Assembly (NCBI GenBank): GCA_015654675.1
Contig: JAATGM010000010.1
Location: 87,755-151,754 of the forward strand
DNA length: 64,000 nucleotides
Source: Planctomycetota bacterium
GTDB lineage: Bacteria; Planctomycetota; Phycisphaerae; UBA1845; UTPLA1
Direction of reading: 5' to 3'
In this document: piece by piece, positions 24,755-34,132 of the stretch
Position numbering within the stretch: position 1 is the stretch's first letter
Layout: every line of letters starts with the position of its first letter
Made by a program: the position numbers and the translations under genes
The notes under the pieces: generated by a model
What the model saw: only the letters and a program-made list of their open reading frames with translations
Database searches by the model: none
What the model was told of the DNA's origin: nothing

Positions 24755-25888
24755 CTAACCCGGCGGCAACTCCAGCCCGGACTTCGCCAGTTGCGCCCGC
24801 GCCTGCTCCGCCGCGCTGGCCCGCTGCGACGACTCGGCCAACTCATCCACTCGGTTCCGCAGGTCCTTCCCGATATCCTGCAGCGGCCGCAGCAACTCCT
24901 CGTATTCCCGATCCAGCTGCCACATCCACGGGCCCTCGCGAAAGTTTTTCGCGAGCCGCCCGCTCAATCCGGCAGCCGTCCGGTTTCGCCGCAGCCGCTC
25001 CTGCCACTCCGGAGTCTTCACCGCCTTCGCGCGCTCCAGGCACTCCTTCAGAATTGCCCGCGCGGACGTCGCCTGTGTCTCGCTCAGCTTGAAGTACTCG
25101 ATGGCCGACTCGACATAGCTCGACCAGCGTGACTCCACGTCGACCTCCCAGTCGAGCCGCCGCTCGGCCCGCACACGCGCCCGTTTGACCTCGTCCGACT
25201 CCTTGCCGCCGCGTTCGTCACGCGCCGCCTCATTCTTGCGGCTGTCCGGGCTGACGTCGAAAAACGGGTTCGCCATGTCCGGCACATCCCCCTTCGACCA
25301 GCGCTTCATCCGCTGCTCGAAGCCGACAAACCCGGCGCTCACCACCGACATCTCGGCCGTCAGTTTCAATCGCTGCGACAGCGTCATCGTCTTGCCAAGC
25401 TGCGACGCCGTGGTCGTCATGAACTTCTTCATCTCGGGCAGGAAGTCGTCCATCATCTTGCCCCACTTCTGCGCGTCGTCCTTCGAAAACGAGCCCTCGT
25501 TCGCGATCATGTTTTCCATGAACAGTTCCCAGATATCCCGCCCTTTTTTCTGGGTGTCCTGTGCCATCCTCATCATGTTCCGCGATAAAATTTCCTGTGC
25601 CTGGTCTACTTGCTCGTCGCTGAGGTCGTATCGGCCGCGCATCTCGCGCGCCATGGTTTTCGCGATGCCTTGTGCCATCTTCGGCGTAAAACGCACGCCC
25701 ACCTCGGTGGGCTTCATCTCGACTTCAGTCTCACCAGTCTCGAAATTGAGCGGAGCGAAACCGTTGGCCGGCTGCGATGCCGGCGCGTCGCTGTCCGCCC
25801 GCGACGGCGTCAAAACCAACGGAAAACTCGCCACCATGCCCGCCAGCAGAACTATCCATCTCTTAGAATTGTCGCCTCGGCACGCCAT
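24755..25888 (-). CDS. Secreted helical protein in ABC module
   Basis: A 377-residue exported protein, paralogous to the one at 14116. The signal peptide ends near TPSRAD. The mature part is helical and highly charged, with YDLSDEQVDQAQEILS, FMENMIANEGSFS and ILKECLERAKAVK, and a C-terminal coiled region rich in Glu/Ala/Arg. It is encoded between the ATPase and permease genes of an ABC module, with 24-41 base gaps. That suggests a periplasmic partner or regulator of the transporter, as an inference from position only. Confidence 0.8.
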   Translation of the reverse strand: MACRGDNSKRWIVLLAGMVASFPLVLTPSRADSDAPASQPANGFAPLNFETGETEVEMKPTEVGVRFTPKMAQGIAKTMAREMRGRYDLSDEQVDQAQEILSRNMMRMAQDTQKKGRDIWELFMENMIANEGSFSKDDAQKWGKMMDDFLPEMKKFMTTTASQLGKTMTLSQRLKLTAEMSVVSAGFVGFEQRMKRWSKGDVPDMANPFFDVSPDSRKNEAARDERGGKESDEVKRARVRAERRLDWEVDVESRWSSYVESAIEYFKLSETQATSARAILKECLERAKAVKTPEWQERLRRNRTAAGLSGRLAKNFREGPWMWQLDREYEELLRPLQDIGKDLRNRVDELAESSQRASAAEQARAQLAKSGLELPPG

Positions 25889-25929
25889 CGCAATGGTACT
25901 CCCGGTCTCCTGCCCCCAAGCCAGCCGGC

Positions 25930-26865
25930 CTATTGCACGTTGCCTTTCGTCAGGCGCATGAATGCCGTCTCAAGGTTCACCTGCTCTTCGCGCAGCTCTC
26001 GCAACGGCAACTTCGCGTCCAGCAACGCCCGCGCGAGGAACGAAAAGTCGCGCGCGTCATCCGCCAGTTCCACCATCAACCGGCCGTTGTTCGCCTCGAC
26101 CCCCTTGACGCCCGTAAGACCCCTCAGGACGGTAGCCGCCTGCTCCTGCCCTGTCGTTACTTGTACCTCGACGCGGGTGCCAAGTTTCGCCCGTCGGATG
26201 ATCTCATCGATGGTTCCGTGAAAGAGCAGCTCGCCGCGCTCCAGCACGCCAACCGTTGTGCATAAGTCCGCCAGCTCAGGCAGAATGTGCGAGCTGATGA
26301 GAATGGTTTTCCCCATCCGCCGCAGCTCCTTGAGCAGCTCGCGCATCTCAATTCGCGCCCGCGGATCGAGTCCGCTCGCCGGCTCGTCCAACAGAAGCAC
26401 CTTCGGATCGTGCAACAGCACGCGCGCCACGCTCAGCCGTTGCTGCATGCCGCGCGACAGCGAGTTCACCAGCGCGTCGCGCTTGTAAGCCAGATCAGTC
26501 AGCTCCAGCACATCGCCGACCACGCGTGCCCGCTGCTTGCCGACAATTCCGTACGCCGACGCGAAGAACTCGAGATACTCCTGAACCACCATGTCTTCGT
26601 AGGCGCCGAAATAGTCCGGCACATAGCCGATCAGCGGCCGAATCTTTCGCGACTCGTATCCGACCGTGTGCCCGCAAACCTTCGCCTCGCCCCAAGTGGG
26701 TTGCAGCAAGGTTGCAAGAATGCGAATCGTCGTCGTCTTGCCCGCCCCGTTCGGACCGATGTAGCCGAAACACTCCCCCTGCTCGATCTTGAGGTTCAGG
26801 TTCGACAGCGCCACGAGCTTGCCGTAGCGCTTCGTCAGGTTGATTGTCTGCACAATGGTTGACAC
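25930..26865 (-). CDS. ABC transporter ATP-binding protein (GldA/NatA type)
   Basis: A 311-residue ATPase. Walker A is GPNGAGKTT (about residue 37), the signature motif is NSLSRGMQQRLSVARVLL and Walker B is VLLLDEPASGLDP, with the switch His in LISSHIL. A C-terminal domain of about 90 residues after the ATPase core (TRVEVQVTTGQEQ...) is typical of ATPases serving ABC-2 permeases. It couples ATP hydrolysis to the permease at 22899 and the partner membrane protein at 26873. Confidence 0.92.
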   Translation of the reverse strand: MSTIVQTINLTKRYGKLVALSNLNLKIEQGECFGYIGPNGAGKTTTIRILATLLQPTWGEAKVCGHTVGYESRKIRPLIGYVPDYFGAYEDMVVQEYLEFFASAYGIVGKQRARVVGDVLELTDLAYKRDALVNSLSRGMQQRLSVARVLLHDPKVLLLDEPASGLDPRARIEMRELLKELRRMGKTILISSHILPELADLCTTVGVLERGELLFHGTIDEIIRRAKLGTRVEVQVTTGQEQAATVLRGLTGVKGVEANNGRLMVELADDARDFSFLARALLDAKLPLRELREEQVNLETAFMRLTKGNVQ

Positions 26866-26872
26866 GGCCCGC

Positions 26873-29320
26873 TCACTCCGCCTTCGCCCGACGCTCGATC
26901 GGAATCGTGAAACGATACATGCTCAGTCCGTGAGTCGCAAAAAGCCGTTTGCCGTCGATGTTTATCGTCACCGGCGGCGGCTTTGACGCGAAACTGATCA
27001 GGATCGCCTGCTGCCGATTGAGCTGGTGCAGGCAATCCAGTCGCCGTCCGTGCGTGCGCAACAAAGTCGTCGACGAAAATCCCATGCCTTCTTTTGCATC
27101 CGGGTCGTACGCCGACAAAGTCGAAAGCAGCAATAGCGCCCGCTCGGCATTCGCGTCACGCCCCTCGCCGCCGCCAAGGTTTTGAAGCTGATCCGAGCCG
27201 AGCACCGACTTAAGGCCGTTGCTCCATTCCTTCATCGCCTTGCTCAGCAGCGGCAACTGCCCGCGCGTTCGCTCCGACTCCTTGCTGTTCGAATCGCGCG
27301 GGTCGGCCCGATCAAAATAGTTCGCCCGCACCGAGGACGAGTTTTCATCCAGGTCCGCCCCGGATCCGCTCGCCGGAATGTCCCCGAGGAAGAAGCAGTT
27401 GATTCCCGCCGGACCCAGTACCCCATATTCGTCCGGATTCACCAGCAAGTAGCAGTCATGCAAATCAACCCCGAGCCGATTCTTGATGGCAGTCCCGCGA
27501 ACGAATCGATCGACCGATTCCGACCGCCCGGTCAGCCGGACCGGCGCCATGACCAGCGTCGCCTCCAGCCGGCCATCCAGCGTTCCATCCCAGTATCCGT
27601 CCAGCTCTTTAACAGTCGCCCGGACGGGCAGCTTCTCGATTAATTCGCTCGCGTTGGCAATCTCGTAACTCTGCGGCGCGACGAATTCCTCCGTCGTCAG
27701 CAAACCGCCCGACTCGCTCGGCAACGGACGGATCGGCCCAAGCCCGTCGTTGTCCGCGTCGGCTTCGCCCCCGCCCAGCGGCAAGCGAACTTCCAGCCGC
27801 ATGTGGCTCGGCGTCTTCACGCCAAACAGCGCGCTGGCCACCGCTGGATTGATGTTCGCCGCCCCATCCACCATCGACGTCTGTTCCAGTCGCGTCGTCA
27901 CACCGCGCAGCGTTACGACGGCCACCGAGCCCAGCGCCGTCCCCGCAAGTGCCAGAAGCGTGAATGCCGACCATGCGTGATGAAGCAGTTGTCGTTTCTT
28001 CAGCCAGAACCAGGACCCGAATGCGGCCGTCAACGTATAGGCGATTGCAAAGCCCACCGCGGCCAGCATGTATGCCAGGCCAGCCGTCTGAAATCCGATC
28101 GTTGCCCGAATCGGCTCAAACAGCGGAGCCGAGTTCATCGCGTCGCCCTGCGGCGATTCCTTGGCGATCCCCAGAACTCGCTCATAGACGCGCCCGCGAA
28201 ATGTCTCCGCTCGCTGCGCGACTTCGCGTTGCGCATCTTCGGCGAGAAGCCCCTTCGATCGCGAATCCGCCTTCGGCAGTGGCACCGCTCCGAAGAGCTC
28301 GCGCATCGACGCGCCCACGAACGTCACCGTGCCGCGCCCCACGCTGCGTCGATAAACCAGCGGATCAAGCCCCTCCAGACCTTTGGTGCTGGACGGAATC
28401 GACACCGCGCCAGCCACCGGAGTCATGACACACCGCGCCGCCGGATGCTCGTCGAAATATGCATCCAGATCATGGGAATCGTCGCCCATGATCTTTTGCG
28501 TGAACTCCTGCAATTCTCGGGCAGGTCGAACGTCTTGGATGGTTACGGGCAGAACTTCAGCCAGCACCGATTGGTTGATCGTTTGCCAGTTCCGCGACGC
28601 CGACAAAATCAAGCGCCCGCCGAACCGCACCCACTCGACCAGCGCACGAAGCTGAGTCGGCGAGACCGCGCTCACGTCCGGGTCGTCCCACACCACCACG
28701 TCCGCCAGCTCGAGTCCGATCCATCGATCCGGCAGACTCCGCGGATCAAGTGGCCGTAATTCCCAGCGATCGAAACTCTGCGCCTGCTTCGCGATCGTCG
28801 GATCTTTTGGCGGAGGCCGGTACCCCAGCAACGGAATCGGCGGTTCCGACAAATCGAGCATCAAACCGACTTCACTGCTCAACGAATTGATCGGATCGCT
28901 CAACAGCGAATCGTGCGACCCGCCCTGCTCATCCAGAATCGGAACCACCTGGCCGCGGTCGTCCAGCAGCCGAACTGTCACTGGCTGACCGCTCCCGCGC
29001 GGCGCCTGCACGAAGTAGACCGCATAGGGTCGCGCTTCCGCCCCCGGCGCAAGAGCCACCGTCGTGCGACATCTCGCAATGTCGCCGTCTCGGTCTGGTT
29101 GTTGCACCTCAAGCACGCCGGAAAATGGCGCCGCGCCGCCATACGCCAGCATCACTTCAACAAACGTCCAGTTACCCTCGCGAAGCAGCTGCGCCCCACC
29201 GCCCGACAATCCCACGCGCGAGATCCGACCCGACACCTGCGCATCGGCCGATCGCCCGGCCAACACGACGGCACTGGCCCAGCACAGTCCGACGATGATT
29301 TTGGATTTGAGTGTACGCAC
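26873..29320 (-). CDS. Large secreted/membrane protein with glutaminase-like domain, ABC module partner
   Basis: An 815-residue protein with signal peptide (cleavage near RSADA). The N-terminal half is beta-rich. A segment around residues 190-250 (DVVVWDDPDVSAVSP, FGGRLILSASRNW) looks like a class-I glutamine-amidotransferase-like Rossmann domain, common in the large subunits of gliding-motility ABC systems. One or two membrane helices follow at about 405-455 (LAYMLAAVGFAIAYTL and FTLLALAGTALGSVAVV), then a long extracytoplasmic C-terminal part. It overlaps none of its neighbours; the ATPase gene follows 7 bases later. Function is inferred from position only. Confidence 0.7.
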   Translation of the reverse strand: MRTLKSKIIVGLCWASAVVLAGRSADAQVSGRISRVGLSGGGAQLLREGNWTFVEVMLAYGGAAPFSGVLEVQQPDRDGDIARCRTTVALAPGAEARPYAVYFVQAPRGSGQPVTVRLLDDRGQVVPILDEQGGSHDSLLSDPINSLSSEVGLMLDLSEPPIPLLGYRPPPKDPTIAKQAQSFDRWELRPLDPRSLPDRWIGLELADVVVWDDPDVSAVSPTQLRALVEWVRFGGRLILSASRNWQTINQSVLAEVLPVTIQDVRPARELQEFTQKIMGDDSHDLDAYFDEHPAARCVMTPVAGAVSIPSSTKGLEGLDPLVYRRSVGRGTVTFVGASMRELFGAVPLPKADSRSKGLLAEDAQREVAQRAETFRGRVYERVLGIAKESPQGDAMNSAPLFEPIRATIGFQTAGLAYMLAAVGFAIAYTLTAAFGSWFWLKKRQLLHHAWSAFTLLALAGTALGSVAVVTLRGVTTRLEQTSMVDGAANINPAVASALFGVKTPSHMRLEVRLPLGGGEADADNDGLGPIRPLPSESGGLLTTEEFVAPQSYEIANASELIEKLPVRATVKELDGYWDGTLDGRLEATLVMAPVRLTGRSESVDRFVRGTAIKNRLGVDLHDCYLLVNPDEYGVLGPAGINCFFLGDIPASGSGADLDENSSSVRANYFDRADPRDSNSKESERTRGQLPLLSKAMKEWSNGLKSVLGSDQLQNLGGGEGRDANAERALLLLSTLSAYDPDAKEGMGFSSTTLLRTHGRRLDCLHQLNRQQAILISFASKPPPVTINIDGKRLFATHGLSMYRFTIPIERRAKAE

Positions 29321-29349
29321 GCCGGCTCCCGCCTTTTCAGGCGGCTCGT

Positions 29350-29640
29350 CTACACCTTTTCATTGCACGAACATACCATTTTTCCGCAGCCCGGGCATCC
29401 TTCGCTGTACTTGCGGAACGCCTCCGTCAGGTCGATCCCTTCCACGTTTGCCAGCGTCATCAACCATGCCAGCACATCCGCGAACTCGCCAGATTTCTCG
29501 TCAGCCGTGCCCGAGGCCAGCGCCGCCGCCAGCTCACCCACTTCTTCCATGAACCATAGAAACGTCCCCGCCGACCCGCGCACACGATCCTGGTGCGAGT
29601 ACATCTTCTCGATCACAGTCTGCGCCACGCTCAGTTCCAT
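29350..29640 (-). CDS. MazG-like nucleotide pyrophosphohydrolase
   Basis: A 96-residue protein with the MazG metal-binding pattern: MEEVGEL (Glu at 32, 33 and 36) and EFADVLAWL (Glu 52, Asp 55). It would hydrolyse non-canonical or excess NTPs. The C-terminal tail contains four Cys (CPGCGKMVCSC at 82-92), an unusual addition that could bind zinc. It is short for a full MazG (one repeat instead of two) but normal for MazG-like single-domain proteins. It is encoded 29 bases upstream of the large membrane protein gene. Confidence 0.8.
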   Translation of the reverse strand: MELSVAQTVIEKMYSHQDRVRGSAGTFLWFMEEVGELAAALASGTADEKSGEFADVLAWLMTLANVEGIDLTEAFRKYSEGCPGCGKMVCSCNEKV

Positions 29641-29667
29641 CCCGAACCACCTTCCATCTTCTACGTC

Positions 29668-32481
29668 TTATTCGTCCGATTGTTCCGTTGTTGCGGGCGC
29701 GCTCGCCGGCGTTGAGAGCCGTTCATGCCTGGCCGCCTCATCCGGCTTTCCGTACTTGCGGTAATACGCCGCCAGCAACCGATGCCCCTCGGCCTCGTCC
29801 TGTGGCAGCAGCGTCATCGAATGATAATGCCGCTCAGCCTCCGATTCGCGTCCCAGCTTCTCATACAGCTCGCCCAGCTCGCGATGCGTCTCGCCGTCGT
29901 AAGGATCGATGTCGATCGCGCGCTCAAGCCATTCCGCTGCCTTCCGGTCGTCGCCGCGCGCCCGCTCGCAACCGGCCAGTCGCTTGCAGACGTCCGGTTC
30001 ATCCTCCGTCAGCGGATACAACTTCTCCAGTTGCTCGCGGCCCACATCCTCGCGCTTCGTCACCAGGTATATGCCGGCCAGTCGTCGATACCCATCCGGA
30101 TCGGCCGGCCGCAACACCTGATATTTTTTCCAGAGTTCTTCCGCCTCGTCCCACTCTTCACGCGCCTGATGCATCATTGCCGCGAAGCGCACCGCGTCCG
30201 GATCATTCGGGGCAATGTCCAGAAATTGCTCGATCGAAGCCGCCGCCGACTCGTACATCTCCAGCCGCTCTTCATCCTCGCGCGCCTGATCCGCTGAGTT
30301 CGCCCCGATCGTCGCCATCACATAAACGGCTCGCGGCTCTTCCGAATCGATCTCGAGCGCCTTCGCCGCCTGCTCACGCGCCGGGCCTACGTCGTGCGCC
30401 AGCATCAGCGCCTCCGCCAGCCGCGCCCGCACGCCGGAGTCAAACGGCGCCACTTTCACCATTTTCCGCAGCCGCGCAACATCTCCGGGACGCTCCATCC
30501 GCAGATTCCACGTCACCGCCTCCTTCTTCGCCCACGCCGAAAAGTCCCGATCAAAATCCGCCGTCGAAATCCCGAGCACGGACTGAAACGCCTCCGGCTG
30601 CGTCTTCCGGTCGCGAAACGCCTTCAGCAACGCCACCAGTTTGTCTTTGCCCCAGCGCGACGCGATGTACTCGATTTGCCACTCGCTCTGGGCGTACGCC
30701 ATGCTGCGGTCCGTCGCCTTGCGCGGCCGCATGAATCCCCAGTCCAGAGTTTGAAGCGTGAACAGCTCGTCTCGCCGAATCGCATCGGCCAGCAAAATGT
30801 TCCACGCCCACGGCCGCGGAGCATGCTCCGCGTACACCGCCATGCCCTCGGTCATCCAGTGCGGAATTCGATTCTCCGTCGCCGCCAGCGTCACCGTGTG
30901 CGTGAACTCATGCCGCAACACGCGCTCCCAATTGAACAGTGACATCGCCCCGGTCTTGCGCGGCGCGTCCATCGCAATCACCGGTCCGGTGCAGGCCCCC
31001 ATCGTATGAATCCACGGCCGGCCCGAAATGCGAACCGAGAACTCAGAATGCGCCGGAAAAACCTCGATCGCCGTTTGAGTGGTTGGAACGGCCTGAAACT
31101 CCTTCGTCACGTCGTCATAGATCTTCGCCAGCCGCTCCGCGAAATACGGCGCCAATACCGCATCCTGCTTCTGGTCATACTTGATCGCAAAGTGCGGCGT
31201 CTCATGCACCGCGAATCGCTCGATCTGATCAAGCAGCTCCAGCACGTTGAATGTCTGCTGATTGAAGCTGTCCAGATTCCACGATGCTTCCAGAATGCGC
31301 CGCGCCCCCGGCTCATCTCCCGACTGCATGTACATCAGCCCCAACTCGGTCCGCGGCTCAGGCCATGTTGGATCGGCTTCGATCGCCTTCTGGAACTCGC
31401 GCTCCGCTTCCGCGTACTGCCGCGCCGCCGAAAGCCAGAACCCCAGCTCAAAGTGCAACGCGGCCGACTTCGGCGCGATGGCCGCCAGCCGCTTTTCCGT
31501 CGCCGCCGCCGCATCCGGCTTCTCGCCGCGAATCTGCGCCGCCGCGAGCAACGCCAATCCTTCGATCGATCGTGGGTTGACCCTCAGAATCCGTTCGGCC
31601 ACCTCTTCCGCCGCCGCAAACTTTCGCTCCAGCATGCGCGTGTGGCCCAGTGCCATCAGCGCCGCCACAGAATTCGGGTTGATCTCCAGGGCCGCGTTCG
31701 CTTCCGCCTCGGCCCGATCGAAGTCCCAATTCTCGACGGCTGCCGCCGCCAACCCTGCGTGCGCTTCGACCGCCTTGGGATTGGATTTCAGAATCGTCTT
31801 GAAGTCTTCCGCCGCCTCAGCCGTGTTGTGCTTCTCGAGCAGCAATTCCGCCGCCGCCTGTCGCGCCGGCCAATAGCGTGCGTCGACGAACTCGAACGCC
31901 TCCTGGTAGACATCCTGCAGAACGTACTTGCAGCGGTCCTTCAGATTCTCATTTCGCGTCAGCACCGAATAGCGATAGAACCCCCGCCCCGTCCACATCA
32001 AATCCTCGGCCCGATCCGGCAGAGTATCGTGCGCGACCTTGTCGAATCGCGCGTAGGTATCGATCGCTTCCTGTCGCCGCCCGAGTTCCTCGTAGAGCTG
32101 CCCCAGCTCCGCCCGCGCCCGAAAGTTGCCTTCCGACAACTCCAGCGCCCGCTTCCAATGCTCAATGGCCTCGTCGTAATCGCCCACGCGCGAGAGCATC
32201 GCCGCCAGCACGGTGTGCCAGTCGCTCGATTTCGCCCCGTCGCTCTCAATTCCGCGCAGCCGCTCGATGGCCTCACGATACCGTCCCCGCACATCGTCGA
32301 CGTCCGTCCAGCCGACATGCGCGTCGACGCGCGTGGAGTCGTCTTTCGAGAGCTTGCGATACGCCGACTCGGCCTCGTCGTATTTACCTTCTAGAAATTG
32401 CTGTCGCGCTTCGCGCAACCCCTCCGACCCGCTCGAAGATGCGATTGAGATCGCGAAGGATAAGATGAGGCAGGCCGTCAT
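29668..32481 (-). CDS. Exported TPR protein with embedded gluzincin peptidase domain
   Basis: A 937-residue protein with a signal peptide and two arrays of TPR-like helical pairs, one at about residues 30-390 and one after about 690. Between them is a metallopeptidase-like core: a helix HEFTHTVTL near residue 523 gives HExxH, followed about 20 residues later by WMTEGMAVYAEH, where the Glu would be the third zinc ligand. Then comes KLVALLKAFRD and ISTADFDRDFSAWAKKE, common in peptidase-MA-like domains. It probably cleaves or processes proteins in the periplasm in complex with partners held by the TPRs. Confidence 0.83.
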   Translation of the reverse strand: MTACLILSFAISIASSSGSEGLREARQQFLEGKYDEAESAYRKLSKDDSTRVDAHVGWTDVDDVRGRYREAIERLRGIESDGAKSSDWHTVLAAMLSRVGDYDEAIEHWKRALELSEGNFRARAELGQLYEELGRRQEAIDTYARFDKVAHDTLPDRAEDLMWTGRGFYRYSVLTRNENLKDRCKYVLQDVYQEAFEFVDARYWPARQAAAELLLEKHNTAEAAEDFKTILKSNPKAVEAHAGLAAAAVENWDFDRAEAEANAALEINPNSVAALMALGHTRMLERKFAAAEEVAERILRVNPRSIEGLALLAAAQIRGEKPDAAAATEKRLAAIAPKSAALHFELGFWLSAARQYAEAEREFQKAIEADPTWPEPRTELGLMYMQSGDEPGARRILEASWNLDSFNQQTFNVLELLDQIERFAVHETPHFAIKYDQKQDAVLAPYFAERLAKIYDDVTKEFQAVPTTQTAIEVFPAHSEFSVRISGRPWIHTMGACTGPVIAMDAPRKTGAMSLFNWERVLRHEFTHTVTLAATENRIPHWMTEGMAVYAEHAPRPWAWNILLADAIRRDELFTLQTLDWGFMRPRKATDRSMAYAQSEWQIEYIASRWGKDKLVALLKAFRDRKTQPEAFQSVLGISTADFDRDFSAWAKKEAVTWNLRMERPGDVARLRKMVKVAPFDSGVRARLAEALMLAHDVGPAREQAAKALEIDSEEPRAVYVMATIGANSADQAREDEERLEMYESAAASIEQFLDIAPNDPDAVRFAAMMHQAREEWDEAEELWKKYQVLRPADPDGYRRLAGIYLVTKREDVGREQLEKLYPLTEDEPDVCKRLAGCERARGDDRKAAEWLERAIDIDPYDGETHRELGELYEKLGRESEAERHYHSMTLLPQDEAEGHRLLAAYYRKYGKPDEAARHERLSTPASAPATTEQSDE

Positions 32482-32527
32482 CGTTCACCGGCAGTGTGCA
32501 TCCCCCAGCCGTCTGGAGATTATACGA

Positions 32528-33043
32528 TCATCCCCGCGTGTCGGGTCGCGCCACGTTTCCGCTCCGCTCAAACGCCTCGTCAAAAAGTCCAACCCCACGC
32601 CGGATTTCCAGATACTCACGAACAAAAATCACCAGGTTCACCGGCGCCATCCCGATGCCGGCCGCAAAATGCCAGTTAGTGGAGACGCCCCACGCCGCCG
32701 CCTGCCTGGGTTCGGTCACGATCGCCCCGAGCACCGCCGTCGCCAGCGTCCAACCGATCGCAATCAAAACCATGAAAAGCGTCCGGGACTTGCAGACCTG
32801 CAAATCTCTTGCCAGCCGCGCGTCAGCCCGCCCGGCCGCAATCGCCTCCTGCGTAATCCGCATCGAGACGACGAACGTCATGAATGCCACGACGTGCACG
32901 AAACACGTATACAACGCTGACAGCAAACCGAGCACAAAATGTTGGAAATAATGCTCCTGGCCCTGAACCAGAAGACCTACCACTGCCGTCACGCAAATGA
33001 GCAGCAGGTCGCCCCCCGCAAGAATGACAAAGATCAGCCGCAT
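32528..33043 (-). CDS. Four-helix membrane protein
   Basis: A 171-residue integral membrane protein. Four hydrophobic segments are seen at about 5-27, 38-62, 90-110 and 120-140. The loop after the second (MRITQEAIAAGRADARLA) is charged. The tail is soluble and ends RPDTRG. No family was recognised. It lies 14 bases downstream of the TPR lipoprotein gene and 46 bases upstream of the TPR-peptidase gene, probably within the same transcript. Confidence 0.7.
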   Translation of the reverse strand: MRLIFVILAGGDLLLICVTAVVGLLVQGQEHYFQHFVLGLLSALYTCFVHVVAFMTFVVSMRITQEAIAAGRADARLARDLQVCKSRTLFMVLIAIGWTLATAVLGAIVTEPRQAAAWGVSTNWHFAAGIGMAPVNLVIFVREYLEIRRGVGLFDEAFERSGNVARPDTRG

Positions 33044-33057
33044 CCGGCCGAATGATA

Positions 33058-33999
33058 CTACGAACCCGAGTCGTCCGTATTCGGCTTGGAATCCGCCGCC
33101 GGTGCCTTGCTGTTCGCGTCGATCCGGTCGGTCTCCGTCCGCAATTCGCCGCCGCTCGGCTCGCGCTCCTCGCGCGGCCGCAGGTGGCTGCCTTCCTCGT
33201 CCGTGAGTTGCTCAATACGCGACGCCGCAAATCGCTGATTTGACGCATTCAGCGGCTCGACATCCAGAACCTCGCGATACAACTCCAGCGCCCGCTTTCG
33301 ATTGTGCCGGCGGAAATCCTCGACCACCGCGCACTGGAACCGCGCCGCGTGCGGCGTCTTCGGATCGAGTTCCCACGACCACTGGTAATAGCGAATCGAC
33401 AGCGCGTCGTCCGGGTCTTCCTTCCGCAGATACTCCTTATAGATCTCCGCGATGTAGAAGGCCGCGTCGTCCACCTTGTCCGACTTCGGATATTTCCGAA
33501 TCACGTCCTGAAACATCGCCTGCGACTCGCGCGCTTTCACGCGATTGGCTTCCAGGAATCCCGTCAGTGGCAGTCCCCGTACCTCGTTCAGCTTCGCCTT
33601 TGCCTTGTCGTACAGTGCGTCCGCCTCGGGAATACTCTTCTCCGGCGCGACCTCCACCGTCGCGATGATCGGCCGCTCAGACAAGTATGGATATACCTCG
33701 ACCATCTCGGTCCGCTCGCGCTGCCGCCGTGCCCAGTTGGCCTTGTCGAGGTCGCCGATCTCCAGATACAGCTTCTCCATCCGCGTGAGCTGCTCGAGAT
33801 ACGCCTTGCGCGAGCGCATCATGTCTTCGACGGTGCTCGACACGTCGGCGCCGCCATCTTCCTTGAGCCGCTTCGCGACCTTTTCCGGCGGCTGCGAAAG
33901 ATCCGTCGGAGCCCGCGTATGACGATCCCAATCCTGGCAACCCGCCGCGCTCGCGACCAGCATCAACGCCGCGACGCGCAAACCTTTCATCCGATCCAT
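33058..33999 (-). CDS. TPR-containing lipoprotein
   Basis: A 313-residue lipoprotein. The start at MDRMKGLRV has GGGAG eight bases before it; the frame upstream to 34086 has no supporting features. The lipobox is LVASAAGC (lipidation at about residue 20). The mature part contains TPR-like helices, e.g. FQDVIRKYPKSDKVDDAAFYIAEIYKE near residue 180, which is the outer-membrane lipoprotein type of TPR (BamD-like layout), and a second unit at KRALELYREVLDVEPLNASN. It ends in an acidic, Pro/Ala-rich tail. Confidence 0.8.
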   Translation of the reverse strand: MDRMKGLRVAALMLVASAAGCQDWDRHTRAPTDLSQPPEKVAKRLKEDGGADVSSTVEDMMRSRKAYLEQLTRMEKLYLEIGDLDKANWARRQRERTEMVEVYPYLSERPIIATVEVAPEKSIPEADALYDKAKAKLNEVRGLPLTGFLEANRVKARESQAMFQDVIRKYPKSDKVDDAAFYIAEIYKEYLRKEDPDDALSIRYYQWSWELDPKTPHAARFQCAVVEDFRRHNRKRALELYREVLDVEPLNASNQRFAASRIEQLTDEEGSHLRPREEREPSGGELRTETDRIDANSKAPAADSKPNTDDSGS

Positions 34000-34132
34000 C
34001 GGTGAATCTCCCGCTCGATTTTCGCCCCGCGCCAGGCCCACTCCGCGCCCCAGCGCGCCGCGACCAAAGCCGCGGCCGCATTCCAATGCCCCAAACGCCG
34101 CCGGTCAAGCCCACGCCCGGCCCGCTGCCGTA

